NCBI GenBank assembly: GCA_963708645.1
Contig: CAVPTA010000004.1
Span: forward strand, 87,998 to 151,997
Direction of reading: 5' to 3'
From: RYN-133 sp963708645
GTDB taxonomy: Bacteria; Actinomycetota; Actinomycetes; Mycobacteriales; Jatrophihabitantaceae
Length of the DNA stretch: 64,000 nt
The position numbers and the translations under genes were made by a program. Below, in pieces: positions 33,252 to 42,700 of this stretch (position 1 is the first letter of the stretch; each line of letters begins with the position of its first letter). A model generated the notes under the pieces. It did no database searches, was not told where the DNA came from, and was given only the letters and a program-made list of their open reading frames with translations.

Positions 33252-34454
33252 TTATCGGCTCGGTGCCGCCAGGGCTTGAGCGTTCAACCGTGCCCTTTCA
33301 GCCCGAATGGGCGTCATCGGCACCGCGAGCAGCGCGAAAATGCCGGCAAACGCGAACGCGAGGTCGTATCGCGCGTCCCCGATCACCGCCGCGAGCATCG
33401 GTGCCGTCACGACGGCCGCGACATTCTGGACGGTGTTCTGGACGCCGAGTGCGCGGCCCGACCAGGCCGTCCCGGCGTACTCGGCGACCGCCGTGTAGCC
33501 GAGCCCGTTGTCGGCGACCGTGACCACAGCACCGAGCGCGAACCCGACGACGATCCAGCCCTGATCGAGCTCCGCGGCCAGCGCGATCGCGGCCATCAGG
33601 ACGGCGCTGGCCACCGCGAGTTGCCGCATCGGTCCGAGCCGGCTGCGGACCCGGTCCGACCACACCCCGGACGCGATCCGGCCGGCAGCACCGGCCGCCT
33701 GGAACGCGAAGATCCACCGACCGGCGACGGCGCTGTCCCAGTGTCGCTGGCTGACGAGGTAGGTCAGCGTGAACGTCGCGACCGCGAACTGCGGAACGAC
33801 GAGCAGCGCGCTCGACACGTGGATGCGCGCCAAAGCGGCCGCGCCGCGGTAGGGCGATCCGGGTGGCGGTGCACCGGGAACCCGGTCCGGGCGCGGCGGG
33901 TCGGCCACGACCAGATAGACGGCCACGGACGCGAGCAGACACAGCACCGCCGGGAACAACAGCGCGGCGCGCGGGCCTACGGCATCTGCCAGCGGTGGCA
34001 GCACGAGCGCGGCGAGGGCGACGCCCAGCGGCTGCGCGGTCTGCCGCGTGCCCATTGCGAGCCCGCGCTCGTGCACCGGGAACCAGCCCATCACCACCCG
34101 TCCGCTGGCGGCGTTGACCGACGCGGCCGACGCGCCGGCGAGGACGAGCAGCACCGCCACCGCGGCCAGGTTGCTCACGAGCGGGATCGCGCCGAGGAAG
34201 ACGGCGGCGCCGGCGACACCGGTGACGATGACCAGTCGCTCACCGGCGCGGTCGGCCAGCGCGCCCCAGGCGATGAGGGTCAGCAACAACCCGACGATCG
34301 GCGCCGACACGACAAGGCTCGCCTGCACAAGGGACAACCCGTCCCGCGAACGCAGCGCGGGCACGAGCATCGGGATGCCGTAGAGGAACGAGCAGGTGGC
34401 CGCCTGGGCCAGCGTGCCGACAGCGAGGATCGCCCATTGCCGTCGTCCAGCCAT
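33252..34454 (-). CDS. Major facilitator superfamily transporter
   Basis: A 400-residue, 12-helix MFS permease. The loop 2-3 signature is GALADRAGERLVI, with a matching SGVWSDRVRSRLG in the second half. The pattern resembles cyanate/oxalate-formate-type or drug-export MFS families; the substrate cannot be deduced. The ATG at 34454 is preferred to the longer open frame because it begins with the first membrane helix. Its stop is seven bases before the cyclase start, so the two may be co-transcribed. Confidence 0.85.
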   Translation of the reverse strand: MAGRRQWAILAVGTLAQAATCSFLYGIPMLVPALRSRDGLSLVQASLVVSAPIVGLLLTLIAWGALADRAGERLVIVTGVAGAAVFLGAIPLVSNLAAVAVLLVLAGASAASVNAASGRVVMGWFPVHERGLAMGTRQTAQPLGVALAALVLPPLADAVGPRAALLFPAVLCLLASVAVYLVVADPPRPDRVPGAPPPGSPYRGAAALARIHVSSALLVVPQFAVATFTLTYLVSQRHWDSAVAGRWIFAFQAAGAAGRIASGVWSDRVRSRLGPMRQLAVASAVLMAAIALAAELDQGWIVVGFALGAVVTVADNGLGYTAVAEYAGTAWSGRALGVQNTVQNVAAVVTAPMLAAVIGDARYDLAFAFAGIFALLAVPMTPIRAERARLNAQALAAPSR

Positions 34455-34500
34455 GGACGCCACCGTAGCCGCAATCCCAAAATCAGGGATGCGTGTCTTA

Positions 34501-35343
34501 CTAGGTGAGAACGAATCCGGATACCGCGTCGGCGAAGGCGAGTGCATTGCGTCGGTGCGGCTCGTGCCCGCCGCCGTGAAACACGACGAGTTCGCTGCCC
34601 GGCAGGTGCTCATGTGTGCGATGCGCGTGGGCGACCGGGATGATCACATCGCGCTGTGACCAGACGAGCAGAGTCGGCAGGTGCGCGGCGAGGTACTCCA
34701 TCTCGATGAAGGATCCGAGCTGACCGCGTGGACCGATCACCCCGCGCAACGAGCGGAAGAACGCGGCTCGCAGGTCGGCACGGAACAGCGTGCGGCCGAT
34801 GCGACGCAGGTTGACCAGCCGCTCCGGCGTGATCCGGAAGACCCGATGCACCAGCGAGCTCCGCAGCAGCCGCTGCACCCAGCGCCGTCCCATCACTGCC
34901 GAGGTCAACGTGTGGGCGCCGGGGAGCGCGAGCATCCGCAGCGCCGGACTGACTTCACGTCCCAGCCCGCCTGCCGAGACGAGGATGAGCCGCCGCACAC
35001 GCTGCGGGTAGTGATAGCCGAAGTGGACGGCGATCGCGCCGCCGAGCGAATGGCCGCACAAGGTCGCGTCGGCAAGGCCGAGGGCAGCCATGAATTCGTC
35101 GAGCAGCAGCGCGAAGTCGTCGAGCAGGTACAACCCGGGCGGGGCATCGGATCGGCCGTGGCCGAGCAGGTCGATGGCAATGGCGCGCAGCCCGAGCGCG
35201 GCCAATGGCTCGAGTACCTCGGCCCATGTGCCGCTGTCGGACATCAGCCCGTGGACGAGGATCACCGGCGGCGCGTCGACGGCGCCGCACTCCAGATAGG
35301 AGATGCGGTTGCCGTCGACGACGACGTCCCGACGCTCGATCAC
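34501..35343 (-). CDS. Alpha/beta hydrolase
   Basis: A 280-residue hydrolase with the oxyanion motif HGLMSDSGTW, nucleophile elbow GHSLGGA, acid in SQRDVIIP and histidine in GGGHEPHRRN, so the catalytic triad is complete. The substrate is unknown; the fold is common to esterases, C-C hydrolases and haloperoxidases. It is on the same strand as the MFS gene downstream and the universal stress gene upstream, with a short gap on each side. Confidence 0.88.
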   Translation of the reverse strand: MIERRDVVVDGNRISYLECGAVDAPPVILVHGLMSDSGTWAEVLEPLAALGLRAIAIDLLGHGRSDAPPGLYLLDDFALLLDEFMAALGLADATLCGHSLGGAIAVHFGYHYPQRVRRLILVSAGGLGREVSPALRMLALPGAHTLTSAVMGRRWVQRLLRSSLVHRVFRITPERLVNLRRIGRTLFRADLRAAFFRSLRGVIGPRGQLGSFIEMEYLAAHLPTLLVWSQRDVIIPVAHAHRTHEHLPGSELVVFHGGGHEPHRRNALAFADAVSGFVLT

Positions 35344-35374
35344 GGCCGAGACGCTACCGACCGGGCGGGTGGCG

Positions 35375-35821
35375 TTACGGGGCGGCGACGGCCGCCGCGT
35401 TCGGCATCACTACGACGGGGCATTCCGCCTTCAGCACGACCTGCGGCGCGATGAGGCTGCTCATCATCGACGCCAGGCGCCCGGGCTGAGGCTCGCCGAT
35501 CACCAGCAGATGCGCGCCCCGCGCCGACGACAGCAGCGCGTTCACCTCGCTGCCGTGCACGACGACGCACTCGACGTTCGCATCCGCCCCGAGGGCGCCC
35601 GCCACAAAGCCGCGCAACCGCTCGTCGGCGTCGCGTCCGTAGTCGTCGCTGGCGAGCGCGGTCGTTGCCGGCGGACGCATTGCCGACGCCGCCGGTGGAC
35701 GCGGCGCACGCCAAGCCATGACCGCCCGCAACGGCACATCGCGAAGCCGCGCTTCGGCCAAGGCCCACCGCAGTGCGCTCGGCGATCCTGTCGTAGGACT
35801 GACCGCGACGACGATCGTCAT
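35375..35821 (-). CDS. Universal stress protein
   Basis: A 148-residue UspA-fold protein: MTIVVAVSPTTGSPSALRWA at the N-terminus and LLVIGEPQPGRLASMM...CPVVVMP at the C-terminus. The ATP-binding G2xG9xG(S/T) motif is only partly recognisable (GEPQPGR...), so nucleotide binding is uncertain. The ATG overlaps the stop of the MFS gene upstream (ATGA at 35818-35821), indicating translational coupling. Confidence 0.88.
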   Translation of the reverse strand: MTIVVAVSPTTGSPSALRWALAEARLRDVPLRAVMAWRAPRPPAASAMRPPATTALASDDYGRDADERLRGFVAGALGADANVECVVVHGSEVNALLSSARGAHLLVIGEPQPGRLASMMSSLIAPQVVLKAECPVVVMPNAAAVAAP

Positions 35822-37329
35822 GCTTTTGCCGTTGCCGGGGAGATGCCCTGTTCAGGGCGTTTGGTCGCCGACAGCGGATTGGCGATGTCCTCGAGCGATT
35901 TTCGTTCGGAGTCGACGCCGATGAACCAGGCGACGAGGCCTCCGATGATCATGATCACCGCACCGATGGCATAGCCCCAGCTCAGTGGCCCCGGCTTGAC
36001 GTGCGCGTTGTTCGCGCCGCCGATCAGGTGGCCGAACAGGAACGGGGCGACGACGCCGCCGGCGCCCTGCGCCAGCGCGAAGAAGTACGAGATCGCCTGT
36101 CCACGCAGCTCGAGCGGGAAGATCTCGCTCACGGTCAGGTAGGCCGAGGACGCACCCGCCGATGCGAAGAAGAAGATCACGCACCACAGGATCGTCTGGG
36201 TCAGCGCCGTCAACGAACCCTGGTTGAACAGCCAGGCCGTGACCAGCAGCAGTAGGCCGGACCCCCCGTACGTCAGCAGAATCATCTTGCGCCGCCCGAC
36301 CACGTCGAACAGATGCCCGAGCAGCAGCGGGCCGAGCAGATTGCCGATCGCGAACGGGAAGAAGTAGTACGGGATGCTGCCGGCGTCGATCTTGTAGAAG
36401 ACCGACAGCACGAGGCCGTAGCTGAAGAAGATCGCGTTGTAGAGGAACGCCTGCGTCACCATCATCGTGAAGCCGTAGATGGAACGACGCGGATACGTCC
36501 CGAAGAAGATCTTGGTGAGTTCGACGAAGCCGAGGCGTGGCGGTTCGGTGACCTCCAACGCCTTGCTCTCGTCCACCGGCGTTATCTCGACGCCATGACG
36601 GCTGACGCGTTCCTCGATCTCGTCGACGGTGCGCTCGGCTTCCTCGTTGCGACCGTGGGTCATCAACCAGCGCGGGCTCTCCGGGATGGACCGGCGCAGG
36701 AAGATGATGATCAGGCCGAGGACGGGCCCGATGAAGAACCCGATGCGCCACTGCCAGTCGAGGGCGATCCCGTTCGTCGTCGAGAACAGGTACAGGCCGA
36801 GCGCTGATCCGATCGCCGCGCCGCCCCAGTAGGTGCCGTTCACGGCGATGTCGACCCGGCCCCGGTACCGCGACGGGATCAGTTCGTCGATGGCCGAGTT
36901 GATCGCGGTGTACTCACCGCCGATACCGGTGCCGGCGATGAAGCGGCAGATCAGCAACGACCAATAGTTCCAGGCGAAACCGCCCAGGCCGCTGCCGACG
37001 AGATAGATGGCCAGCGTGACGATGAACAGGTTCTTTCGGCCGAGCTTGTCGGTCAGGCGGCCGAAGAACAGCGCACCGCACACCTCGCCGATCAGGTACA
37101 TCGAGGCCAGGAACCCGACCTCCCCAGTGCTCAGGGCGAGCGTGCTCTTGTCGGCCAGGATCGGCGACACCAACGAGACGATCTGGATCTCGAGGCCGTC
37201 GAGAATCCACGAGACTCCGAGGCCGACCACGACCAGCCAGTGGAATCGCGTCCACGGCAATCGGTCCATTCGGGCCGGGACGAGGCTACGGACGGAGGCG
37301 GTGCCAGGTTCGGCTGCTGTCGCGGTCAT
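35818..37329 (-). CDS. MFS transporter, sugar-porter/metabolite family
   Basis: A 503-residue, 12-helix permease with sugar-porter-type signatures: FFGRLTDKLGRKNLFIVT between helices 2 and 3, IPSRYRGRVD after helix 4, PESPRWLMTHGRNEEAERTV in the central loop and FPLELRGQAISYFFALAQGA in the second half. The substrate may be an organic acid or sugar. The linked universal stress protein gene suggests joint expression under stress or starvation. The ATG at 37329 is followed by a cytoplasmic tail of about 28 residues. Confidence 0.9.
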   Translation of the reverse strand: MTATAAEPGTASVRSLVPARMDRLPWTRFHWLVVVGLGVSWILDGLEIQIVSLVSPILADKSTLALSTGEVGFLASMYLIGEVCGALFFGRLTDKLGRKNLFIVTLAIYLVGSGLGGFAWNYWSLLICRFIAGTGIGGEYTAINSAIDELIPSRYRGRVDIAVNGTYWGGAAIGSALGLYLFSTTNGIALDWQWRIGFFIGPVLGLIIIFLRRSIPESPRWLMTHGRNEEAERTVDEIEERVSRHGVEITPVDESKALEVTEPPRLGFVELTKIFFGTYPRRSIYGFTMMVTQAFLYNAIFFSYGLVLSVFYKIDAGSIPYYFFPFAIGNLLGPLLLGHLFDVVGRRKMILLTYGGSGLLLLVTAWLFNQGSLTALTQTILWCVIFFFASAGASSAYLTVSEIFPLELRGQAISYFFALAQGAGGVVAPFLFGHLIGGANNAHVKPGPLSWGYAIGAVIMIIGGLVAWFIGVDSERKSLEDIANPLSATKRPEQGISPATAKA

Positions 37330-37405
37330 TCGGAGATTCCTCGCTGTCGGCAGTGACAGGGTGTGCCCCGATTTATCCCCGGATGTTCAGCTGCCTAACA
37401 GCCGA

Positions 37406-38302
37406 TTACGCGTCGATGTGCAACCGCACGGTCGTCCCGGCAGGTGACGACCGGAGCTGGACGAGATCGCACAACTGGTTCACCAACCAGAGCCCGCGAC
37501 CGCTCGGCCGATCGGGATGCGGTGCGATGCGCCCGGCCAACGGATCGCGGATCCACCCACGGTCACGCACCTCGCAGGTGACCGCATGATCGGCGCCGCC
37601 CACCCAGAAGCTGACCCGCGCGCGGCCCTCGCCATGGCAGATGCTGTTGGTGACGACCTCGTTGACCGCATAGACCAGGTCATCGACGCGCTCGTCATCG
37701 AGTCCGGCCTTGGACGCGCGTCCCTCGATGAAACCGCGCAACGCGCTCAGCGTCGTACGGTCGACGCCGAGTTCCTCGCTGTCGATCGGACGGATCGGCA
37801 GCGGTTCGGCGCGGGCCCGGTCGACAGTGTCGGCGGGATCGGCGAGTTCGTCATGGCACGCGGTGATGTGCGCGATGACGTCGTCGTCGAGGGTCTCGTC
37901 GTAGGCGCAGGACAGGTGGCAGTTCCAACTGCTGAACGCCGGTAGTTGCAGGATCAGTTCGTGCAGGGCGACCTCGGTGCGCACGGCGGCCGTGTCGTCA
38001 GCGCGCACCGGTTCACCGACGCAACGCACGCCGGCTTCGCGATGGGTGTCGATGAGGTTCTGCAGGGTCGGGATGACGCGCGCGGGATTGCGACCGGCCA
38101 CCGACCGGTCAAGCCCGACCAGATGGTCGCCGTCCTTGCCCAGTTCGCGCCGAACCTCCGCAATCTGGTCGGCGTCGGCGAACACGACAGCGGCCGCGCC
38201 GGTCGACAGCGCGCCGGTCACACGGTCTGCGGCTGCCGCAGCAAACCCTCCCAGGCCGGAGTACGGGAGCAGATCATGCTGCAGAGTCGGAGTGGTCAGC
38301 AT
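37406..38302 (-). CDS. MEDS domain / anti-sigma-type ATPase regulator
   Basis: 298 residues in two domains. The N-terminal half (GGFAAAAADRVTGALSTGAA; STWNCH-like centre) resembles the MEDS sensory domain. The C-terminal half is an RsbW-like HATPase: VYAVNEVVTNSICHGEGR is the N-box, VRDRGWIRDP the G1-type loop and GRGLWLVNQLCDL the G2 region. It probably acts as an anti-sigma factor or kinase controlled by partner switching, possibly with the PP2C phosphatase encoded at 40802-41974. No anti-anti-sigma STAS gene is in the window. Confidence 0.85.
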   Translation of the reverse strand: MLTTPTLQHDLLPYSGLGGFAAAAADRVTGALSTGAAAVVFADADQIAEVRRELGKDGDHLVGLDRSVAGRNPARVIPTLQNLIDTHREAGVRCVGEPVRADDTAAVRTEVALHELILQLPAFSSWNCHLSCAYDETLDDDVIAHITACHDELADPADTVDRARAEPLPIRPIDSEELGVDRTTLSALRGFIEGRASKAGLDDERVDDLVYAVNEVVTNSICHGEGRARVSFWVGGADHAVTCEVRDRGWIRDPLAGRIAPHPDRPSGRGLWLVNQLCDLVQLRSSPAGTTVRLHIDA

Positions 38303-38369
38303 GGCTGACCACCAGCTGCGCGGCCGGCCGATCCGTACGGGGGACGGATCGGTCGATCGCCGCGGCGGG

Positions 38370-38420
38370 CGCCTGAGCCAACGGCCGGCCGCAGGGTCGA
38401 CCGGCCGCGGCGCTCAGGCG
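38370..38420 (-). terminator. Nested hairpin at the end of the 86-residue gene
   Basis: Outer arms CGCCTGAGC/GCTCAGGCG and inner arms CGGCCGG/CCGGCCG. It overlaps the stop of the 38414-38674 gene on the minus strand. There is no T-tract, as with other terminators here. Confidence 0.55.
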
Positions 38421-38674
38421 GCGCGGCTGCGCCGCCGACGAGGCTCCGCCGGCGGGCGGATCTCCTTGCGTGCGGCGACGACCACGTCGTGCTCCAGACC
38501 CAGCATGTCGAGGAGCATGCGAGCGTCATCGACATCGTGAGCGGCCGCAGCGACGATGCGCGCAGCCTGACGCTGCCGTTCGGCATGCAGACGCTCCTCC
38601 TCCGCCATCCGCTCTATGTCGGCCTGGGAGATGAGCGTCCCGTCCATGGACAAGGTCGTGCTGCGTCCGGTCAT
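38414..38674 (-). CDS. Small hypothetical protein, 86 residues
   Basis: A helical, charged protein (ISQADIERMAEEERLHAERQ, then RQAARIVAAAAHDVDDARML) with a basic C-terminus (PRRRRSRAA). No known domain. It lies between the response regulator (70-bp gap) and the MEDS gene on the same strand and may be part of that signalling unit. Confidence 0.6.
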   Translation of the reverse strand: MTGRSTTLSMDGTLISQADIERMAEEERLHAERQRQAARIVAAAAHDVDDARMLLDMLGLEHDVVVAARKEIRPPAEPRRRRSRAA

Positions 38675-38745
38675 GGCTCGACCTTTCCCACGACCCCCGG
38701 CCGTCTAACCGCGCCTTTCGCGGTGTTTTTGACGAACTTTGGTGT

Positions 38746-39201
38746 TCAGTCGTTGGGCAGTTCGGCGACGTTGCCGAAGAAGTCATCGATCTGCTTCACG
38801 ACGCCCGTGAACTCGTCGAAGTCGACGGGCTTCGATACGTGCACCGACGCGTGCAGCTCGTAACTGCGCGCGATGTCTTCGTGCGTTTGCGAGGTCGTCA
38901 GGACGACGACCGGGATGCGGCGCAACAGCGGGTCGTTCTTGACCTCGGCGAGCACCTCGTGGCCTGACATCCGCGGGAGGTTCAGATCGAGCAGGATCAG
39001 GTCGGGACGGCGCGCGTCCTTGAAGCCGTTCTCACGGCGCAGGTACGCGATCGCTTCGACGCCGTCGGTGACCACTTCGAGCGACGTCGAGAGCTGCCCT
39101 GCCGCCATCGCCTCTCGAGCGATCAGTACGTCGCCGGGGTCGTCCTCGACGAGCAGCACGACCAGCGGCCGCACATGCTCGTGCATCGGCTCAGTACTCA
39201 T
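38746..39201 (-). CDS. Response regulator (Rcp1-like, receiver only)
   Basis: A 151-residue single-domain receiver. Asp20-Asp21 form the acidic pocket, Asp72 (LILLDLNLPRMSG) is the phospho-acceptor, and the lysine in VSKPVDFDEF completes the site. The NGF/YLRREN insertion is that of Rcp1-type regulators that pair with phytochrome-like or CHASE-type kinases. Its start overlaps the kinase stop at 39201. With no output domain, it probably relays phosphate or acts by protein contact. Confidence 0.93.
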   Translation of the reverse strand: MSTEPMHEHVRPLVVLLVEDDPGDVLIAREAMAAGQLSTSLEVVTDGVEAIAYLRRENGFKDARRPDLILLDLNLPRMSGHEVLAEVKNDPLLRRIPVVVLTTSQTHEDIARSYELHASVHVSKPVDFDEFTGVVKQIDDFFGNVAELPND

Positions 39202-40793
39202 CAGGCGTCCACCGTCTCTGCAAGGTCTGCGCTGAGGTCTGATTGCGGAGCGGAATGCTCGGGGATCAAGAACGCAAAGGTAGCACCGGGGCCGTCACTG
39301 TCGGCGAGCCAGATCTTGCCCCGGTGGAACTCGACGATCTTGCGACACAGCGCGAGACCGATACCCGTACCGCCGTATTTGTCGCGCAGATGCAGCCGCT
39401 GGAAAATGGTGAAGATCCGTTCGGCGTATTGCCGGTCGATGCCGATGCCGTTGTCTGCAACAGTGAATTGCCAGTTCGACCCGTCGCGTTCTGCAGAGAT
39501 CTCGATGCGCGGTGGATGTTCCGGGTCGCGGTATTTCAATGCGTTGCCGACCAGGTTCTGGAACAGGGCGCTGAGCAGGGTCGCGTCGCCGTCGACGGTA
39601 GGGAGCGGCCCGCGCACTATCTGTGCGTCTGAAGCGACGATGCGCTCATCAAGGGTGACCAGCGCGCGACTGAGCGCGGCCCCCATGTCGACGGGGCCGA
39701 AGTTCTCGGTGGTGCGGCCGACGCGCGAGAACGAGAGCAGGTCGGCGATCAGCACCTGCATCCGCTTGGCGCCGTCGACGGCGAAGGCGATGTACTGCCT
39801 GGCCTTGTCATCGAGTTGTTCGCTGTACTGACGCTCGAGCAGCTGGCAGAAGTTGGCGACCTTGCGCAGCGGTTCGGACAGGTCGTGCGAGGCGACGTAG
39901 GCGAACTGCTCGAGATCGGCGTTGGACCGCGCCAGGTCCTCGCCGCGTTCGATCAACCCGATACGCGCTCGCTCGACGCGCGCGAGCTCGTTGGCGATGC
40001 GCGCTCGCATCAGGTCGACGTCGCGTCCGAGCGCCGCGATCTCGGGCGGGCCGCCCGCCACGATGTGTTTGCCGATCGCGCCGCCGGCGACCTCACGTGT
40101 CTGCGCGCCGAGTTCGTCGATCGGTGCGAGAACTTGACGGCGCAGACCGCGCCAGAGCACGTACTTGCTGCCGAGTGTCAGACACGCGGCTGCGATCGTC
40201 GCGATGACGCAGAACACGATCGCCGATCGCCGCTGGCCCTGGACGTCGTTGCGTACCGCCGCGACGTGATCGCTGAGCGTCGCCGAACGACGGCGAACTT
40301 TGTCGAATGCCGCCTTGCCGGCCAGATCACTCACGAGCCCGGACGCGTGCCGATCGCCTCGCTCGACCTCGGCGATGTACTTCGCGGCGATGGTGGTGCG
40401 CCAAGCGGTTGCTGCCCGCTCGAAGGAGTCCAGATCGGTGAGCAGCCCGGGATCGCCGGCGAGCAGCGCGCGCATCTGTATCAGGTGTCGCCGCTGCAGC
40501 GCCGAGTACTGGCGGTAGGGCTGCAAGAAGACGGGACGCTTGCCGAGGACGTAACCACGCAGACCGGTCTCCTGGTTGACCATGTCGCTCAGCAGGGTCT
40601 GACTTGTCGCGTAGGCCGGCTCCCAGCGTTCGATGACGTCGTCGCCCTTGTTCTTGAACTGCAGCGTCGCGTACAGCACGGTCGCGAAGGCGATCACGAG
40701 CAGCACGACGAGAGTCAGGAACCAGCTGGCTACACGCTTGCGCAGCGGCCAATCAGCGAAGAGCGCGCTCCGCTCGCGAGTCACACTGCTCAC
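39201..40793 (-). CDS. CHASE3-domain sensor histidine kinase
   Basis: 530 residues: membrane helix (about 20-42), extracytoplasmic CHASE3 domain (to about 185; VNQETGLRGYVLGKRPVFLQ), second membrane helix, HAMP-like linker, and HisKA with phospho-acceptor in YVASHDLSEPLRKV. The HATPase domain has LFQNLVGNALKYRDP, VADNGIGID and GGTGIGLALC. The stimulus is unknown. The GTG at 40793 begins eight bases after the upstream phosphatase gene and the stop overlaps the response-regulator start, so all three are one operon. Confidence 0.93.
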   Translation of the reverse strand: MSSVTRERSALFADWPLRKRVASWFLTLVVLLVIAFATVLYATLQFKNKGDDVIERWEPAYATSQTLLSDMVNQETGLRGYVLGKRPVFLQPYRQYSALQRRHLIQMRALLAGDPGLLTDLDSFERAATAWRTTIAAKYIAEVERGDRHASGLVSDLAGKAAFDKVRRRSATLSDHVAAVRNDVQGQRRSAIVFCVIATIAAACLTLGSKYVLWRGLRRQVLAPIDELGAQTREVAGGAIGKHIVAGGPPEIAALGRDVDLMRARIANELARVERARIGLIERGEDLARSNADLEQFAYVASHDLSEPLRKVANFCQLLERQYSEQLDDKARQYIAFAVDGAKRMQVLIADLLSFSRVGRTTENFGPVDMGAALSRALVTLDERIVASDAQIVRGPLPTVDGDATLLSALFQNLVGNALKYRDPEHPPRIEISAERDGSNWQFTVADNGIGIDRQYAERIFTIFQRLHLRDKYGGTGIGLALCRKIVEFHRGKIWLADSDGPGATFAFLIPEHSAPQSDLSADLAETVDA

Positions 40794-40801
40794 GCGCCCG
40801 C

Positions 40802-41974
40802 CTATTTGCGCACGGTGATCGCGATGACAGCGGTGTCGTCGGCCGAGCGAACAGGCGCGCCGCCGACGATGGCCGGCAACCATGATCCGACCTGGCTGCC
40901 TCGAGCCACTGCGTCGCTGGTCGCGTCGAGCAGTTCATCGACGCCGAGGCTCGCGCGATTGGCGGGCACCCGGTACGCGTCGAGCAGTCCGTCGGTGAAC
41001 AGGATCATCGACGAACCCGCGGACAACAGGGCGCGCGACACCGGCCAGCCGCCGCTCTGCGGCCACCGGCGTGCGGCACCTGTCAGTCCCTCGATGCCCA
41101 ACGGCGGTCCGATCTCGGGGTCGAGGTAGCCGGCACGACCGGCCGAGCAGACCAACGGCGGTGGGTGCCCCGCCACGCGCAGCGTGACGCTGCGGTCGAC
41201 GTCGATCGTGATGTCGCATGCGGTGACGAATCGTCCGCCGCTGCTCGTCTCTGCCGACAGCAACCGCGACATCGACGTCAAGATCGTCTCGTCCGGAACC
41301 CCGGCGAGGACGAGGGTGCGCCACGCGACGCGCAGGTGGACACCGAGTGCGGCTTCGTCCGGGCCATGTCCCATCACGTCACCGATGACGGCACGCACGC
41401 GTCCGTCCGGCGTCTGAACAACGTCGTAGAAATCACCGCCGAGCACCGCGAGGTTGCGGCCCGGCTGGTAGTAGGTGGCGCACTCGACGAAGCCATCGCG
41501 CAGCAGCGGTCGAGGCAACAGGCCCCTTTCGAGGCGTGAGTTCTCGGCCGAGAGCATCTGCTCCTCGCGCAGCGCGAGCTCGGTCGCCTGCGCGCGGTTG
41601 CGTTCGACGGCGTAGCGGATGGAACGGTCGAGCAACTCGGGCGTGATGTCGTCCTTGACGAGGTAGTCCTGCGCGCCGGCGGCAACTGCCTCGACCCCGG
41701 TGCGATCGTTGCGGCCGGTCAGGACGATGACCGGGATGCCGACCGCTTCGGCGACCAGGCCGTACAACGCGCTGAGGCCCTCGGCGTCGGGCAGGCCCAG
41801 GTCGAGCAGCACGCAGCCCGGCGACTCGGCCAGCGCGGTGATGCCCTCGGCGAGAGTGCGTTGCCACAGCACGTCGACCTCGGGGACGCCTGCCTCGATC
41901 AGGCACTCGCGCACCAGCAGGGCATCGCCCTCGTCGTCTTCGACGAGGAGCACGCGCGACAGGAGGTCGCTCAC
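40802..41974 (-). CDS. Receiver domain fused to SpoIIE/RsbU-type PP2C phosphatase
   Basis: A 390-residue two-domain protein. The receiver (1-125) has phospho-acceptor Asp58 (CVLLDLGLPD) and lysine in YLVKDD. A coiled linker leads to a PPM phosphatase domain with metal-binding residues in LGGDFYDVV, IGDVMGHGPD, LFTDGLLDAY and DDTAVIAI. It would dephosphorylate a STAS-type anti-anti-sigma protein, linking the kinase downstream to partner-switching control. First gene of the operon with the kinase and Rcp1-like regulator. Confidence 0.93.
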   Translation of the reverse strand: MSDLLSRVLLVEDDEGDALLVRECLIEAGVPEVDVLWQRTLAEGITALAESPGCVLLDLGLPDAEGLSALYGLVAEAVGIPVIVLTGRNDRTGVEAVAAGAQDYLVKDDITPELLDRSIRYAVERNRAQATELALREEQMLSAENSRLERGLLPRPLLRDGFVECATYYQPGRNLAVLGGDFYDVVQTPDGRVRAVIGDVMGHGPDEAALGVHLRVAWRTLVLAGVPDETILTSMSRLLSAETSSGGRFVTACDITIDVDRSVTLRVAGHPPPLVCSAGRAGYLDPEIGPPLGIEGLTGAARRWPQSGGWPVSRALLSAGSSMILFTDGLLDAYRVPANRASLGVDELLDATSDAVARGSQVGSWLPAIVGGAPVRSADDTAVIAITVRK

Positions 41975-42058
41975 GCTGCCCTCCTGTCCATCGCAGTGGC
42001 TCGACCTCGGCGAACCCTACCGGTCTGGGGCCGGAATATCCTGCGTTCGACGCTGTTG

Positions 42059-42107
42059 TTGACATATCACAAAGTGATGACTAGGCTACTAGTTGAACGA
42101 TCAACTA
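42059..42107 (+). promoter_or_regulatory. yceI promoter with MarR-like operator
   Basis: TTGACA (42059-42064), a 17-bp spacer and TAGGCT (42082-42087) form a sigma70-type promoter. Just downstream, TAGTTGA-ACGA-TCAACTA (42090-42107) is an 18-bp inverted repeat placed to block transcription. The half-site resembles MarR-family operators. No MarR gene is in the window. Confidence 0.7.
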
Positions 42108-42127
42108 TCTCAGGAAGAGGCAGGTCC

Positions 42128-42688
42128 ATGACCAGCACACTCACCGACTTCAGCACCTTGACCGGCAGCTACGCGATCGACGCGTCCCACAGCCGGTTCG
42201 GCTTCGTCGCCCGCCACGCGATGGTGACGAAGGTGCGCGGCGCGTTCAACGAGTTCGAGGGCACCGCGACGATCGACGGCGCGAACCCCGACAACTCCTC
42301 GGTACAGGTGACGATCGCCGTCGACAGCATCGACACCCGCAACAAGCAGCGTGATGACCACATCCGCACCAACGACTTCCTCGACGTGGCCAGCTACCCG
42401 CAGATCACGTTCACGTCGACCGCGATCAAGCACCAGGGCGGCAACGACTTCGAGGTCACCGGCGACCTGACGGTCCGCGGCGTCACCAAGTCGATCACCC
42501 TCCCGCTCGAGTTCCAGGGCGCGGCGAGCGACCCGTTCGGCAACGAGCGCATCGGCTTCGAAGGCTCCGTCGTGATCAACCGCAAGGACTGGGGCGTCAA
42601 CTGGAACGCCGCGCTCGAGGCCGGCGGCGTGCTCGTGAGCGAGAAGGTCACCCTCGAGTTCGAGATCTCGGCGATCAAGAGCGCCTGA
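42128..42688 (+). CDS. YceI family lipid/isoprenoid-binding protein
   Basis: A 186-residue YceI-like beta-barrel (lipocalin-like): YAIDASHSRFGFVARHAMVT at the N-terminus, RDDHIRTNDFLDVASYPQIT in the middle and RKDWGVNWNAALEAGGVLVS at the end. There is no signal peptide, unlike E. coli YceI, so it is cytoplasmic or exported by another route. YceI proteins bind polyisoprenoid quinones or lipids and are often stress-induced. It is controlled by the MarR-like operator upstream. Confidence 0.92.
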   Translation: MTSTLTDFSTLTGSYAIDASHSRFGFVARHAMVTKVRGAFNEFEGTATIDGANPDNSSVQVTIAVDSIDTRNKQRDDHIRTNDFLDVASYPQITFTSTAIKHQGGNDFEVTGDLTVRGVTKSITLPLEFQGAASDPFGNERIGFEGSVVINRKDWGVNWNAALEAGGVLVSEKVTLEFEISAIKSA

Positions 42689-42700
42689 CCCGCGCAGATC

